From contig NZ_JARNTW010000003.1 in assembly GCF_029433105.1 (NCBI RefSeq), positions 372,001-436,000 on the forward strand: a stretch of DNA of 64,000 nt, read 5' to 3'. A program made the translations under genes and the position numbers. Of this stretch, positions 1 through 9,615 are shown in pieces. The notes under the pieces are model-generated. The model saw only the letters and a list, made by a program, of their open reading frames with translations. It did no database searches and was not told the origin of the DNA. Position 1 is the first letter of the stretch. Each line of letters begins with the position of its first letter. The stretch is from Runella sp. MFBS21 (GTDB taxonomy: Bacteria > Bacteroidota > Bacteroidia > Cytophagales > Spirosomataceae).

Positions 1-2
1 AA

Positions 3-374
3 ATCTTTGTGAAAGATAGCATTGCCATCAACGGCTATGATGCAGTGGCTTATTTTAAGCAATCAGCTCCCGTAAAAGGACAACCACAATTTACTTATCT
101 GTGGAAAGGAGGCAAGTGGCTTTTTTCGAGTGCAGAAAACATGAATGATTTCAAAGCCAATCCCGAAAAATATGCTCCTCAATACGGCGGCTATTGTGCT
201 TATGGTACCGCCGATGGTCACAAAGCCCCCACTGACCCTGAAGCATGGACAGTATTGGACGGCAAGTTGTATCTCAATTATAACAAGAAGGTATTTGGAT
301 TATGGCAAAAAGACCGTGCAAACTTTATCATAAAAGCCGACAAAAACTGGCCCACTGTCAAAACCCAAGAATAA
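3..374 (+). CDS. YHS-domain protein, 5' end outside window
   Basis: The reading frame is open to the left edge of the window, so the gene is probably cut at its 5' end; the GTG at 9 is only the first possible start inside the window. The visible part carries the pattern of small YHS proteins: INGYDAVAYF near the start, a W-x-FSS segment, a PEKYAPQYGGYCAYG core, then DPEAWTVLDGKLYLNYN. Such proteins in Bacteroidota are usually short exported proteins of unknown role with a possible metal-binding YHS core. The signal peptide expected for the group would lie upstream. Function beyond the family is not known. Confidence 0.8.
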   Translation: MFVKDSIAINGYDAVAYFKQSAPVKGQPQFTYLWKGGKWLFSSAENMNDFKANPEKYAPQYGGYCAYGTADGHKAPTDPEAWTVLDGKLYLNYNKKVFGLWQKDRANFIIKADKNWPTVKTQE

Positions 375-468
375 GCGTGGCATGGGAGTTGAAGTCATTC
401 AACCTTCTAAAAAGGTCACTCAATCACAATGATTTGGCAATCAGCCTGCCTTACTTTATATTGGGGTT

Positions 469-1590
469 GTGATAAAATCAAACCATACTGACCATCTTTC
501 GTTACGCCAAAAGGCTCAATTAGCATTGAACATATCGGTGATTTATTTTCCACTGCGCCTATATGTCAATATCCATGATTTAGAGCAAGTCTCATGGATA
601 CTCCGAATGCCTCTATGGACGATGGAATTTAGTGTTATTTTTCTATTTTTTTATCTGTGGATTATCGTAATCGAATGGGTTCAGCAACAGCTATTTGGGT
701 GGTTTGGGCGTAATTTTCTTCTTGATTTAAAGACTCCCACCCAAATAGCTACTTTTTTGATGGCATGTGGCTTGGCTGTATTGTTCAATATTGTTTTTAG
801 GATACTATGGACTACCTCCGAAGCCGCCCTTGAAAAGCAGTTTGGTATTATACAAAAACAATCTATCGAAAATACACTATCTCATTTTTATACCCGAGAC
901 CAAAAAAGAAAGTCCAACAATGGACTAACGTTTATGGCTTTGCTCTCGGCGTTTTACTTTACCTCAAATCGCCGTACCTATCGCCAACTTCAAAATATCC
1001 AAATCGAAGCCGAACGCCTCGAAAAAGAAAATATTCGCGCCCAATTTTCGGCACTAAAAAATCAGGTAAGCCCGCATTTTTTATTTAATAACTTCAGTAT
1101 TTTATCTTCATTAATTGAAACCAATTCAGATTTGTCAGTAACTTTTGTCAATCGCCTTTCAAAAGCTTATCGTTATATTTTAGAACAAAACGAACATGAA
1201 TACATTAGCTTAAAATCAGAACTTGATTTTATTGAAATTTACGTTTTTTTGCTTCTTACACGTTTCGATAAAAAACTCCAAGTCAATATCTCTATCTCAA
1301 CCGAAGAAGCCACTCAATGCTATATTGCTCCTTTGACGCTACAGTTGCTGATTGAAAATGCCGTAAAGCACAATCGAATGTCGGAAATGATGCCTCTAGT
1401 AGTCGATATTTTTTTAGAAAAGGGCTATATCGTAGTCAAAAACCCTCTACAGCTCAGGCTACAGCCCGAAACCTCCACGGGGGTAGGATTACACAATATT
1501 GTCAATCGGTATAAACTATTAACCTCATTCCCGGTTATGATTGAAAAAACAGAAAGTTTTTTTGAAGTACGTATCCCCTTACTCTCATGA
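469..1590 (+). CDS. LytS/YehU-type membrane sensor histidine kinase
   Basis: A GTG-started protein of 373 residues. The N-terminal half has several hydrophobic stretches (about residues 18-35, 50-70, 93-115 and 150-165), then a short coiled linker, then a His_kinase domain with QVSPHFLFNN; the phospho-accepting histidine is residue 203. An N-box-like LIENAVKHN and a GVGLHNIVNRY glycine-rich segment form the ATP-binding part. It should autophosphorylate and pass the phosphate to the next gene product, whose start overlaps this stop by four bases (ATGA). No separate sensory domain is visible, so the signal is unknown. The family call is secure from the motifs. Confidence 0.9.
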   Translation: MIKSNHTDHLSLRQKAQLALNISVIYFPLRLYVNIHDLEQVSWILRMPLWTMEFSVIFLFFYLWIIVIEWVQQQLFGWFGRNFLLDLKTPTQIATFLMACGLAVLFNIVFRILWTTSEAALEKQFGIIQKQSIENTLSHFYTRDQKRKSNNGLTFMALLSAFYFTSNRRTYRQLQNIQIEAERLEKENIRAQFSALKNQVSPHFLFNNFSILSSLIETNSDLSVTFVNRLSKAYRYILEQNEHEYISLKSELDFIEIYVFLLLTRFDKKLQVNISISTEEATQCYIAPLTLQLLIENAVKHNRMSEMMPLVVDIFLEKGYIVVKNPLQLRLQPETSTGVGLHNIVNRYKLLTSFPVMIEKTESFFEVRIPLLS

Positions 1591-2357
1591 ATGTATTGAT
1601 TGTAGAAGACGAAAAACTCACAGCCTCTCGCTTAGAAAATCTACTACTCAAATACGACTCCTCGATCAGAGTTTTAGCAATACTTCCCTCTGTTATAGAA
1701 ACTGTGAGTTGGTTTAGGAATACCGCCAATCCAAAACCAGACCTGATCTTTTTGGACATCCATCTCGAAGACGACCTTGGTTTTCGAATCATCGAAATTT
1801 TGAACCTGACTACTCCTATTATATTCACTACTGCCTTCAACGAATACATGCTGAAGGCATTTAAAGTAAACAGCATAGACTATTTGCTCAAGCCCATTGA
1901 TGCCGACGAACTAGCCGCCGCTTTACAGAAGTTTGAACGAATATGGGGAAGTGTTACTACTCCTACTCCTCGTTTCAACGAAATGCTGGAGTTTTTCGAA
2001 AAAAACGCTTCTCCTACCTACAGAGACCGCTTCATGGTCACAGTAGGTACAAAACTGCTCATCATCAAAACGACAGAAATAGCTTATTTTCAATTTGAAG
2101 ACAAAGGCACTTTCCTCATCACTCATTCAGGTCAACGCTTCGCTCTTGATTATAGCCTCGATAAACTCATGCAGCTCCTAGACCCTCATGCGTTTTTTAG
2201 AATTAATCGTTCGTTTTTGATTGCTTTATCTAGCATAAAACTTGTGCATATGTACACCGGAAGTAAACTAAAAATAGAGCTAGTCCCTCCATGTAAGCAT
2301 GAAGTTTTTGTGAGTGGCGACCGAATCAGCAGCTTTAAAGAATGGCTCGGCAAATAA
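1587..2357 (+). CDS. LytTR-family response regulator
   Basis: 256 residues: an N-terminal receiver domain (acidic pair near residues 7-9, phospho-acceptor D57 in FLDIH, T and K positions around 84 and 106) followed by a C-terminal LytTR DNA-binding domain (about 145-250, with the HAFFRINRSFLIAL segment typical of the fold). It is the partner of the overlapping histidine kinase gene and would bind direct repeats upstream of its targets. No target is evident from sequence. The next gene downstream is 406 bases away and has its own promoter-like sequence, so it is probably not in the same unit. Confidence 0.92.
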   Translation: MNVLIVEDEKLTASRLENLLLKYDSSIRVLAILPSVIETVSWFRNTANPKPDLIFLDIHLEDDLGFRIIEILNLTTPIIFTTAFNEYMLKAFKVNSIDYLLKPIDADELAAALQKFERIWGSVTTPTPRFNEMLEFFEKNASPTYRDRFMVTVGTKLLIIKTTEIAYFQFEDKGTFLITHSGQRFALDYSLDKLMQLLDPHAFFRINRSFLIALSSIKLVHMYTGSKLKIELVPPCKHEVFVSGDRISSFKEWLGK

Positions 2358-2628
2358 TCAAACACATCCCCATTCAACCCTCAAATATCCCGATTTAGCT
2401 ACTAAAAGAGGTCATTTGTATTTTTTTGTTTCTCTATCTCACTCTGATTATCTACTTTTAAGGCACTCAACCACCCATTTTAGTTTTTCTATGCTTCTGT
2501 AAGTCTAGCCAAAATTATTTGGTGGTTGTTTCATCATCTTTACTAAAAGACATTATCCTAGCTGATATATATTCAGGATTTAGTCCTGCATTCAAAGATT
2601 TTTTTTAGATAAATTAAGTGAGTAAAGC

Positions 2629-2655
2629 CACGCGGGAAGCAATGCCTCCCGCGTG
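2629..2655 (+). terminator. GC-rich hairpin
   Basis: A perfect 9-bp inverted repeat, CACGCGGGA / TCCCGCGTG, separated by nine bases. With a one-base bulge the stem extends into flanking AAG/CTT. It is followed by a T-rich but interrupted stretch, so it could terminate the two-component operon; it could also be a REP-like extragenic element. Confidence 0.45.
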
Positions 2656-2704
2656 CTTCATTTTCAGGGACCGTCACTCAGGCTAACCCCAAAATAAATC
2701 GACA

Positions 2705-2735
2705 TTGGATATATCATAAAGTCGATGTATGTTTG
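2705..2735 (+). promoter_or_regulatory. Candidate Bacteroidota promoter for lipoprotein gene
   Basis: The -7 box TATGTTTG (2728-2735) fits the TAnnTTTG consensus exactly. A TTG at 2705-2707, 20 bases upstream, fits the -33 element. Transcription would start near 2742, about 20 bases before the ATG at 2764. Confidence 0.5.
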
Positions 2736-2763
2736 ACACCATACTTACTCAACTCATATATCC

Positions 2764-3537
2764 ATGAAATATATTTTATTTTTAACATTTGTTTTGTTTT
2801 TGGGGGGTTGTACTTTCAACGAAAAACAAGATGCAACTATCTCTAGTACAGATTTCAAAAAACTTGACACTACACTCTCATTTGCGGGATATTGGTTGAG
2901 CGAAAGTTATCTCAAAGATATTCAGCAACATAAATCTCCTCAAAAATCTCAAGAAGGGAGTGAAGATTGCATGGTCATCATTCCTGAGCGGACTCTTCAA
3001 CCTACTTCTCTGATTTGGAATTTCCATGAAGGCAGCCCCGAAATGAGAGTAGTCAAAAATGGCAATCAATACCAGCTTTATGAATCCATTGAAGATTCGC
3101 TTACGCAGTTGTACAACAACATTAAAATTCTATCTCCTACCAAAATCAGCATTGGCGAAAAAGACTTTGTCAAAATCACCCCTCATATAAACCCTGACGA
3201 AGCCGGCAATCCACTTATTTTGGAAGAAATACTCTTTAAAGGTACTTATACCCTACCCGACGGCCAAAAAGTAATATTTAAAAACAATGGGCAAGTGAGT
3301 GGCTTAGAAGATTATCAATTTTATGAAGCGGCTATCGACTACATAGGTCCGGGTATGCAAGTAGATCAACTCAGCCTAAGTGCTACTAAAGACAAAAAAA
3401 ACTGGATGGGCTTTCAATTTCAAGGCGATACTTTATTGGTTTTCAATCTTAAGTGTGTTGAATACGACAAAGCCAACGAAACCTGCGGGTGGGTAGATTT
3501 TGGCGAGTTGAAATACACTTTGGTCAAACAAAAGTAA
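2764..3537 (+). CDS. Lipoprotein of unknown function
   Basis: 257 residues. A short hydrophobic leader ends in the lipobox LGGC, with the lipidated cysteine at residue 16, so the mature protein should be membrane-anchored. The body is beta-rich, with two similar halves: an about 80-residue segment containing FAGYWLSESYL, and a second part with a GTYTLPDGQKVIF strand pattern. This recalls lipocalin-like proteins of Bacteroidota, but no signature residue confirms it. It stands alone, with its own promoter and a strong terminator at 3549-3580. Confidence 0.65.
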   Translation: MKYILFLTFVLFLGGCTFNEKQDATISSTDFKKLDTTLSFAGYWLSESYLKDIQQHKSPQKSQEGSEDCMVIIPERTLQPTSLIWNFHEGSPEMRVVKNGNQYQLYESIEDSLTQLYNNIKILSPTKISIGEKDFVKITPHINPDEAGNPLILEEILFKGTYTLPDGQKVIFKNNGQVSGLEDYQFYEAAIDYIGPGMQVDQLSLSATKDKKNWMGFQFQGDTLLVFNLKCVEYDKANETCGWVDFGELKYTLVKQK

Positions 3538-3548
3538 AACTACTTTCA

Positions 3549-3580
3549 TCAAAAAAGCGGCTAAAAAGCCGCTTTTTTGA
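3549..3580. terminator. Bidirectional rho-independent terminator
   Basis: The inverted repeat TCAAAAAAGCGGCT / AGCCGCTTTTTTGA with a four-base loop has an A-run on one side and a T-run on the other. It lies between the convergent lipoprotein gene and GMC oxidoreductase gene and should serve both. Confidence 0.9.
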
Positions 3581-3608
3581 TGAAAATAAATACTTATGCG
3601 TCCAAAAA

Positions 3609-5324
3609 TCAAAGGCTCTTTTTCTTCAATTGATCTACTGCAAAAGCTGCCGCACGAGCCGTGAGCGCCATATAAGTCAATGAAGGATTGACACAAGAGG
3701 CTGAAGTCATCGCAGCGCCATCGGTCATAAAGACGTTTTTGCAAGTATGAACTTGGTTATGGGCATTGAGTACCGACGTTTGGGGATCTTTTCCCATGCG
3801 GGCTGTTCCCATTTCGTGAATACCAATTCCTAGATTAGCCTTCGTATTGTCGTAAGTGCTGATATTTTTGATACCCGCAGCTTCGAGCATTTCGGCGGCG
3901 TCGTTTTTCATATCTACGCGCATTTTGAGCTCATTCTGGCCATAAGCTGCATCAAATACCACAATAGGCATTCCCCATTTGTCTTTTTTGGTAGGGTGCA
4001 ATGTAAAGCGGTTGTTTTCATTAGGCAATACCTCCCCAAAACCTCCGATACCCATTGTCCAACCACCTACTTGACTCATTTCTTCTTTGAAAGAGGCACC
4101 GAAGCCTTCCATACCAGTACCACGTCCCCAGCCTGAGCGACCTGCACCTCCTTGATACCCAAATCCACGGACATAGTCACGCTTGTCTTTGCCCCAATTG
4201 CGATAACGTGGGATATACACACCATTGGGACGACGGCCAAAATAATACTGGTCATTAAATCCTTCAAATGTTCCTGAAGCTCCTACGCCTAAGTGGTGAT
4301 CCATAATATTGCGGCCTAGTTGGTCGCTATCATTGCCAAGGCCATTGGGAAAACGGCTCGATTTGGAATTCATTAGAATAGAAGCCGAAGGAATCGCCGA
4401 CGCATTTAGGAAGATGATTTTGGCATAATATTCTTTGACTTCGAGGGTATTTTGATCGATAGTACGCACACCTGTGGCTCTACCTTTTTTCTCATCATAA
4501 ATTACCTCTGATACTATTTTATCATTGACCAAAGTCAGGCGCTTGGTTTTCATCGCCGCTGGCAGGGTAGCTGCCTGCGTACTAAAATACGCTCCAAATG
4601 GGCATCCTCGCATACACATATTACGGTATTGGCAAGAAGCACGTCCCAGAGCTGTATGAACACCTTGGGGTTTGGTAAGGTGAGCCACTCGACCTACGGT
4701 AATCACCCGCCCCATTTTTTTCATTACTTCCGATTTTACGTGTTTTTCAACACAATTAAGCTCCATCGGAGGAAGGAATTGGCCATCAGGCAATACCGAA
4801 AGTCCATCTTTAGAACCGCTAATTCCGGCAAAACGCTCTACATAATCGTACCACGGGGCTAGGTCTTTGTAGCGAATTGGCCAATCGATAGAAATCCCTT
4901 CCTTGGCATTGGCCATGAAGTCTTCTTCATTCCAACGATAACTCTGGCGTCCCCACAAAAGAGAACGACCTCCCGTATGATACGCTCGAATCCAGTCAAA
5001 AGGGCGGGTTTCGAGATAAGGGTTTTTGCTATCGTTTTCAAACAAATAACGGTGTTCTTCATTGACAGTATAGCCAGTCCGAATCCCTGCCCAATACTCC
5101 TCTGCGGCCTGAATCGTAGGACGCCCACGGTGCGCAAACTCCCACGGAGCTTTCATGGCTGTTTCGTAGCCTTCTACGTGCTTGATGTCTCGTCCGCGCT
5201 CCAAACACAACACTTTCAAGCCTCTTTCTGTCAATTCTTTGGCTGCCCATCCGCCACTTATGCCTGAACCTACCACTATAGCATCGTAGGTCAGTTCTTT
5301 TTGAGCATCAATATTTAGATACAT
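3609..5324 (-). CDS. GMC-family FAD-dependent oxidoreductase
   Basis: 571 residues. The N terminus has the Rossmann dinucleotide motif GSGISG (about 19-24) in a YDAIVVGSG context. The C-terminal GMC domain has GIHEMGTARMG, with the catalytic-type histidine near residue 503, and SCVNPSLTYMALTARAA with the second conserved polar residue. Such proteins oxidise alcohol groups of sugars or polyols. The gene lies 42 bases downstream of a gluconate 2-dehydrogenase subunit 3-like gene that carries a twin-arginine-type leader; the large subunit has none, so it may be exported with the small subunit. In related systems the pair oxidises the C3 hydroxyl of glucosides. Substrate is inferred only. Confidence 0.88.
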   Translation of the reverse strand: MYLNIDAQKELTYDAIVVGSGISGGWAAKELTERGLKVLCLERGRDIKHVEGYETAMKAPWEFAHRGRPTIQAAEEYWAGIRTGYTVNEEHRYLFENDSKNPYLETRPFDWIRAYHTGGRSLLWGRQSYRWNEEDFMANAKEGISIDWPIRYKDLAPWYDYVERFAGISGSKDGLSVLPDGQFLPPMELNCVEKHVKSEVMKKMGRVITVGRVAHLTKPQGVHTALGRASCQYRNMCMRGCPFGAYFSTQAATLPAAMKTKRLTLVNDKIVSEVIYDEKKGRATGVRTIDQNTLEVKEYYAKIIFLNASAIPSASILMNSKSSRFPNGLGNDSDQLGRNIMDHHLGVGASGTFEGFNDQYYFGRRPNGVYIPRYRNWGKDKRDYVRGFGYQGGAGRSGWGRGTGMEGFGASFKEEMSQVGGWTMGIGGFGEVLPNENNRFTLHPTKKDKWGMPIVVFDAAYGQNELKMRVDMKNDAAEMLEAAGIKNISTYDNTKANLGIGIHEMGTARMGKDPQTSVLNAHNQVHTCKNVFMTDGAAMTSASCVNPSLTYMALTARAAAFAVDQLKKKSL

Positions 5325-5366
5325 CTTAGGTTAATTGGTTAATGTTTTTGTCAAAATCTACCTATT

Positions 5367-6002
5367 TTACAAAGCATATGCTTTTTGACCCGGTTTGAGC
5401 GGAATACACCCTTCGTATTTTCCCGGAATAGGTACATAATCAAGTGCTTGTGTAGCACCTTTTTCAGAAGTAAAATACCCAAACAAGGTCAATTCTTTTA
5501 TCAAACGCCAGAAAGGCGTGCCTTTGATTTTTTTAGAATCTACTACTTCTTTGTCTACATTATCACCTACTTTGACTTGCTGCACGTTGGCATTTTTCAT
5601 CATTTCGATGGTCTCTTTTTCTACTTGCTTCAAGATAGCCACTTGCTCCGCCGAAGTAGTATCTAAGAATTTTTTGCCATGAGCTTTGGTAGCTTTTTCG
5701 TCCAAATCGGCCAAGCCTTCCAAAAAATTTTGCTGCTCTTGCGCACGATAACAATCTTTTAGCATTAGCTCGATAAAAGGACCAACTTCGGCGTCTTTGG
5801 CTCCAGGAGTAGAGGTACGGGGAATAATGTGCTCTGCTACTTCTGCCACTAAAGCGCGTTGAGCAGAAGTAAGGCTGAAATCAGCACCCATTTTGGGGGA
5901 AAGATTCGGCTCTGCACCAAAAGCCATTAAAGACGGGGCAGAAAGAGTCCCACCCATCAAAAGGGCTACTCTCGACAATGCTTCTCTGCGGTTCATGTTC
6001 AT
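5367..6002 (-). CDS. Gluconate 2-dehydrogenase subunit 3 family protein
   Basis: 211 residues. The N terminus MNMNRREALSRVALLMGG has paired arginines (5-6) before a hydrophobic stretch, as in twin-arginine leaders. The mature part begins with LTSAQRALVAEVAEHIIPRT, typical of the small subunit family, and includes KGTPFWRLIKELTLFGYFTSE. The role is accessory: export and assembly of the flavoprotein partner encoded just downstream. No cytochrome c gene follows, although three-subunit forms usually have one, so the electron acceptor must be encoded elsewhere or differ. Confidence 0.85.
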   Translation of the reverse strand: MNMNRREALSRVALLMGGTLSAPSLMAFGAEPNLSPKMGADFSLTSAQRALVAEVAEHIIPRTSTPGAKDAEVGPFIELMLKDCYRAQEQQNFLEGLADLDEKATKAHGKKFLDTTSAEQVAILKQVEKETIEMMKNANVQQVKVGDNVDKEVVDSKKIKGTPFWRLIKELTLFGYFTSEKGATQALDYVPIPGKYEGCIPLKPGQKAYAL

Positions 6003-6300
6003 AGGATAGTCTTTGTAATTTTATTGGGGAGATGTAAAAATACGTTAGAATTATACAATTTTTACTTTTGCCTAACGGTTTTTTAGCACAAATCGTATAA
6101 AAACCATAATACATAATCTATCCTGTAAAATAACCTTCTGACAATCAAAGCGTTCTTAAGCATTATTTAGACTCCCTCATTCTCTCCAAAAAAGCCATGA
6201 GTAAAATCTCCCTCTTAAATAAAAAGTTTTCCCTTTAAATAAAAGCTACTCTCTTCTTAGCAAAATATATAATACCTTTCTTGTCCAAAACTTCGAAACC

Positions 6301-9300
6301 ATGAAATTATATTTTACTGTATGCTTAGTGTCATTGCAATTTTGCTCATGGGCTCAGACCAATTTCACTGAACAAAAACCTCGCAAAGGCACTCCGCAGG
6401 AACTACCTTCCTCTCTCAAAAATACCACACAAATTGACGGACAACGCGCCCTAAAAAAATCGGCACGGGTAGCTTCTGTTTCGCCACGACCGCTATTGGC
6501 TAAGGTCGTAAGAGACTCCTCTGGGGTGGCTGTTTTTATCGAATATCGTCAAGCTATCAATACAAATACCAAAGGAAGAGCCGCACTCTCTTTGGCTGCT
6601 CTTGGGTATGTTTCACAACTAAAGCCACTGCTCCAGCTACAGCGCCCTGAAGAAGAATTGGACATAACTACTATCGAAGAAGATGAATTAAAACAGACCC
6701 ATATCCGTCTCCAACAGCATCACCAAGGTGTACCCGTCTACGGTGGGGAGCTGATTCTTCATCTTCAAAACAACCAGTTTACGAGTATAAATGGACAACA
6801 TTTCAAATCACCTATTTTAAGTAAAATCACCCCTACTCTCTCTCTACAAGATGCGACTCAGTATGCCCTTGCCGACCTAAAACAAGAAACAATTGTACGA
6901 GAACTAAGTAAAGGCGAATTGAGCATTTTGAAAAAACAAATCGCTGAAACCGAGCTGGTAGTTTACCATCCCGAAACCTCCCCTCAAGTGGCTCATTTGG
7001 CTTGGCACATGGTAGTTCGCCCCAACTTTATCGAACGTTGGAACTATTTTGTGGATGCCCATACGGGCGAAATACTCTCCAAAACCAACCATACATGTGC
7101 TTTGGATGGCCCTGTCAAGGCTACGGCTCGTGACTTGAATGGGGTAAATCAAACAGTCAATGCTTATTTGAAAGGTACCACTTATTTTTTGTTGGATGCG
7201 ACTAAGCCTATGTTCAACAATAGCCTCTCTAAAATCCCCGATGACCCTATTGGAGGCATCTGGACAGTAGACGCTCGCAACTCAAAAGCTGACGATATCT
7301 CACTTTGGCAAGTTACTTCCTCCAACAATACTTGGTCGCCTCTGGCGGTATCGGCTCATCACAATGCTGGCATAGCTTACAATTATTTCAATCAAGTTCA
7401 CAAACGAAACTCGCTCGATGGCAAAGGCGGCACGGTGATTTCGGTCATTAATATGCGTGACGAAGACGGCAAAGACATGGACAATGCCTTCTGGAATGGC
7501 GGCATCATGGCCTACGGCAATGGCTCGACCGCTTTTAGTCCCCTAGCCGGTGGACTCGACGTAGCCGCTCACGAGATGACCCACGGTGTCATTGAAAATA
7601 CCGCCAAATTAGAATATCAAGGTCAGTCAGGTGCTATTAATGAATCAATAGCCGATATATTTGGCGTATTGGTAGACCGTACCAATTGGACAATCGGCGA
7701 ATCGGTAGTCAAAAAAAGTAGCTTCCCTTCTGGTGCTTTGCGCGATTTATCAAACCCCAATCAGAGTGGTATCAACACCAACGGCTATCAGCCTCGCAAC
7801 ATGAGTCAGTACGTAAATACAACCAAAGACAACGGTGGCGTACATATTAATAGCGGTATTCCTAATCACGCGTTTTTTCTGTTTGCCAACAGTGCCAACG
7901 TGGGCAAAGACAAAGCAGAAAAAGTGTATTTCCGAGCAATGACCACTTATCTCACCCGATTTTCCAAATTCATTGATTTAAGAATAGCCGTCATCAAAGC
8001 CACTACTGACCTTTTTGGAGCAAACTCCTCGGAAACAACTGCCGCCCGCAATGCCTTTGATCAAGTGGGGATTACCGAATCCAATACCCAAACACCACAG
8101 AAACCCACTACTTTACCCACCAACACTGGCCAAGACTTCTTGCTTGTGTATGGTTCTGATCAAAAATTATATTCGACTTCAACCACTGGCGGAAATATCA
8201 CCGTAAAATCAACCCGCCCTATCATCAATCGCCCTAGCGTAACCGACGACGGAAAATATGCCTACGTGGTCAACAACGACCGCCGTATACGCGCCATTAG
8301 CTTAACCGGAACAGCCGAAGAATCATTGATTTCGGACGAAACTATCTGGAACAAAGTCGCCATCTCGAAAGATGGACGCAAACTTGCCGCTCTCACCAAC
8401 CAAGCCGACAAGACGATTTATGTTTATAGTTTTGACCTCAAAAAATGGGTCAGATTCAAACTCTACAATCCTACCTATACCAGTGGTGTAAGTACGGGGG
8501 ATGTCCAGTATGCTGATGGTTTGGAATGGGATGCCTCCGGCGAATACCTCGTTTATGATGCATTCAATCAACTCAATACTTCCAACGCCACCTCTATCAA
8601 TTACTGGGATGTGGGTTTTATTAGGGTTTGGGACGCAGTCAAACAAGATTTTGCCGATGGCAACATCCAAAAACTGTTCAATAACCTAGATGCGGGAGAG
8701 AGCATCGGTAATCCTGCTTTCGCCAAAAACTCAACGGCTATTTTGGCCTTCGATTATATATATGAACCCAGTAATGAGTACGGTATTTTAGGCGTGGATT
8801 TAGAAAAAGGTAATGTCAATGCCATTGCCAACAACAATACCATCGGCTACCCTGACTACTCTCGACTTGATGACCGAGTGGTATTTACTACTAAAGGAAG
8901 TGGAACTACGCAAACAGTAGCCGTAGCAGGTGTAGAAGCGGACAAAATTACGGGTAAAACCAGCCCTACAACAATCCTCAACAATGCCACTTGGCCGCTT
9001 TGGGTGTCACAAGGTACTCGCCAATTGCCCACAATCAATTTTACGGCGATTGCCGATAAATTTGAATATGAAGGTCCCTTTGATCTTCGCGCTACAGCTT
9101 CCAACGGCGACGCTGTATCTTTTGTGGTGGTTTCTGGGCCCGCTCAAATCAATGGAAATAAGCTAACTATGACTGGGGCAGGTACCGTAACAATCAAAGC
9201 TTATACCAATCCTGAGCGTCCTTTCTATCCTATTGCTACGGCAGAGCGGTCATTTAAAGTGATACCTGTTTTGAGCGCCCCGATTACCACTACGGAGGCT

Positions 9301-9534
9301 TTAGAAGTATATCCTAATCCCGCCGTGGATGAGGTGCGAATCAAACTCCCCTCCAAGCTTCAAGCTCACTCTTTACGATTGATTGATATCAACGGAAAAG
9401 TGCTCTTACCACAATCTTATCAGGTACCTTTTCAGGAGACCAACCTCAATTTAAAGCACTTAAATACGGGGACTTACATCCTTTCTATTGAGACAAACGA
9501 AGGAGTTTTACAACAAAAAATCGTCAAGCAATAG
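6301..9534 (+). CDS. Secreted M4 metalloprotease with propeller and T9SS sorting domain
   Basis: 1077 residues. Order of parts: signal peptide (about 1-18); FTP/PepSY-like propeptide (about 100-265); thermolysin-type M4 catalytic domain (about 270-595) with zinc motif HEMTH (424-428), third ligand E448 in NESIADIFG and catalytic H515 in GVHINSG; then a region of repeated short blades (about 605-900) resembling a TolB/WD-type propeller; an Ig-like segment (about 915-990); and a C-terminal sorting domain beginning EVYPNPAVDE and ending in GTYILSIET...KIVKQ. The tail directs export by the type IX system. It should be an extracellular neutral protease that is activated by propeptide removal. Confidence 0.93.
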   Translation: MKLYFTVCLVSLQFCSWAQTNFTEQKPRKGTPQELPSSLKNTTQIDGQRALKKSARVASVSPRPLLAKVVRDSSGVAVFIEYRQAINTNTKGRAALSLAALGYVSQLKPLLQLQRPEEELDITTIEEDELKQTHIRLQQHHQGVPVYGGELILHLQNNQFTSINGQHFKSPILSKITPTLSLQDATQYALADLKQETIVRELSKGELSILKKQIAETELVVYHPETSPQVAHLAWHMVVRPNFIERWNYFVDAHTGEILSKTNHTCALDGPVKATARDLNGVNQTVNAYLKGTTYFLLDATKPMFNNSLSKIPDDPIGGIWTVDARNSKADDISLWQVTSSNNTWSPLAVSAHHNAGIAYNYFNQVHKRNSLDGKGGTVISVINMRDEDGKDMDNAFWNGGIMAYGNGSTAFSPLAGGLDVAAHEMTHGVIENTAKLEYQGQSGAINESIADIFGVLVDRTNWTIGESVVKKSSFPSGALRDLSNPNQSGINTNGYQPRNMSQYVNTTKDNGGVHINSGIPNHAFFLFANSANVGKDKAEKVYFRAMTTYLTRFSKFIDLRIAVIKATTDLFGANSSETTAARNAFDQVGITESNTQTPQKPTTLPTNTGQDFLLVYGSDQKLYSTSTTGGNITVKSTRPIINRPSVTDDGKYAYVVNNDRRIRAISLTGTAEESLISDETIWNKVAISKDGRKLAALTNQADKTIYVYSFDLKKWVRFKLYNPTYTSGVSTGDVQYADGLEWDASGEYLVYDAFNQLNTSNATSINYWDVGFIRVWDAVKQDFADGNIQKLFNNLDAGESIGNPAFAKNSTAILAFDYIYEPSNEYGILGVDLEKGNVNAIANNNTIGYPDYSRLDDRVVFTTKGSGTTQTVAVAGVEADKITGKTSPTTILNNATWPLWVSQGTRQLPTINFTAIADKFEYEGPFDLRATASNGDAVSFVVVSGPAQINGNKLTMTGAGTVTIKAYTNPERPFYPIATAERSFKVIPVLSAPITTTEALEVYPNPAVDEVRIKLPSKLQAHSLRLIDINGKVLLPQSYQVPFQETNLNLKHLNTGTYILSIETNEGVLQQKIVKQ

Positions 9535-9568
9535 AGAAATAGCCACAACTTAGATGGGTCATTATACC

Positions 9569-9611
9569 ATAATAGATCTTCCAAGTTTCAGAAACTTGGA
9601 AGGCCTATTAT
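9569..9611. terminator. Hairpin of the CCAAGTTT type
   Basis: Inner stem CTTCCAAGTTT / AAACTTGGAAG (9578-9602, 3-base loop), extended by ATAATAG / CTATTAT. It lies between the convergent M4 protease and DinB-like genes and probably terminates both. The core CCAAGTTT/AAACTTGG recurs in two hairpins near 52205-52326. Confidence 0.7.
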
Positions 9612-9615
9612 GCTT

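Larger units (their letters stand above)
2358..2763. other. 406-bp intergenic region with hairpin and promoter
   Basis: No convincing gene. It holds a GC-rich inverted repeat (2629-2655) and, near its right end, a Bacteroidota-type promoter (2705-2735) for the lipoprotein gene. The rest is AT-rich and featureless to my reading. Confidence 0.6.
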
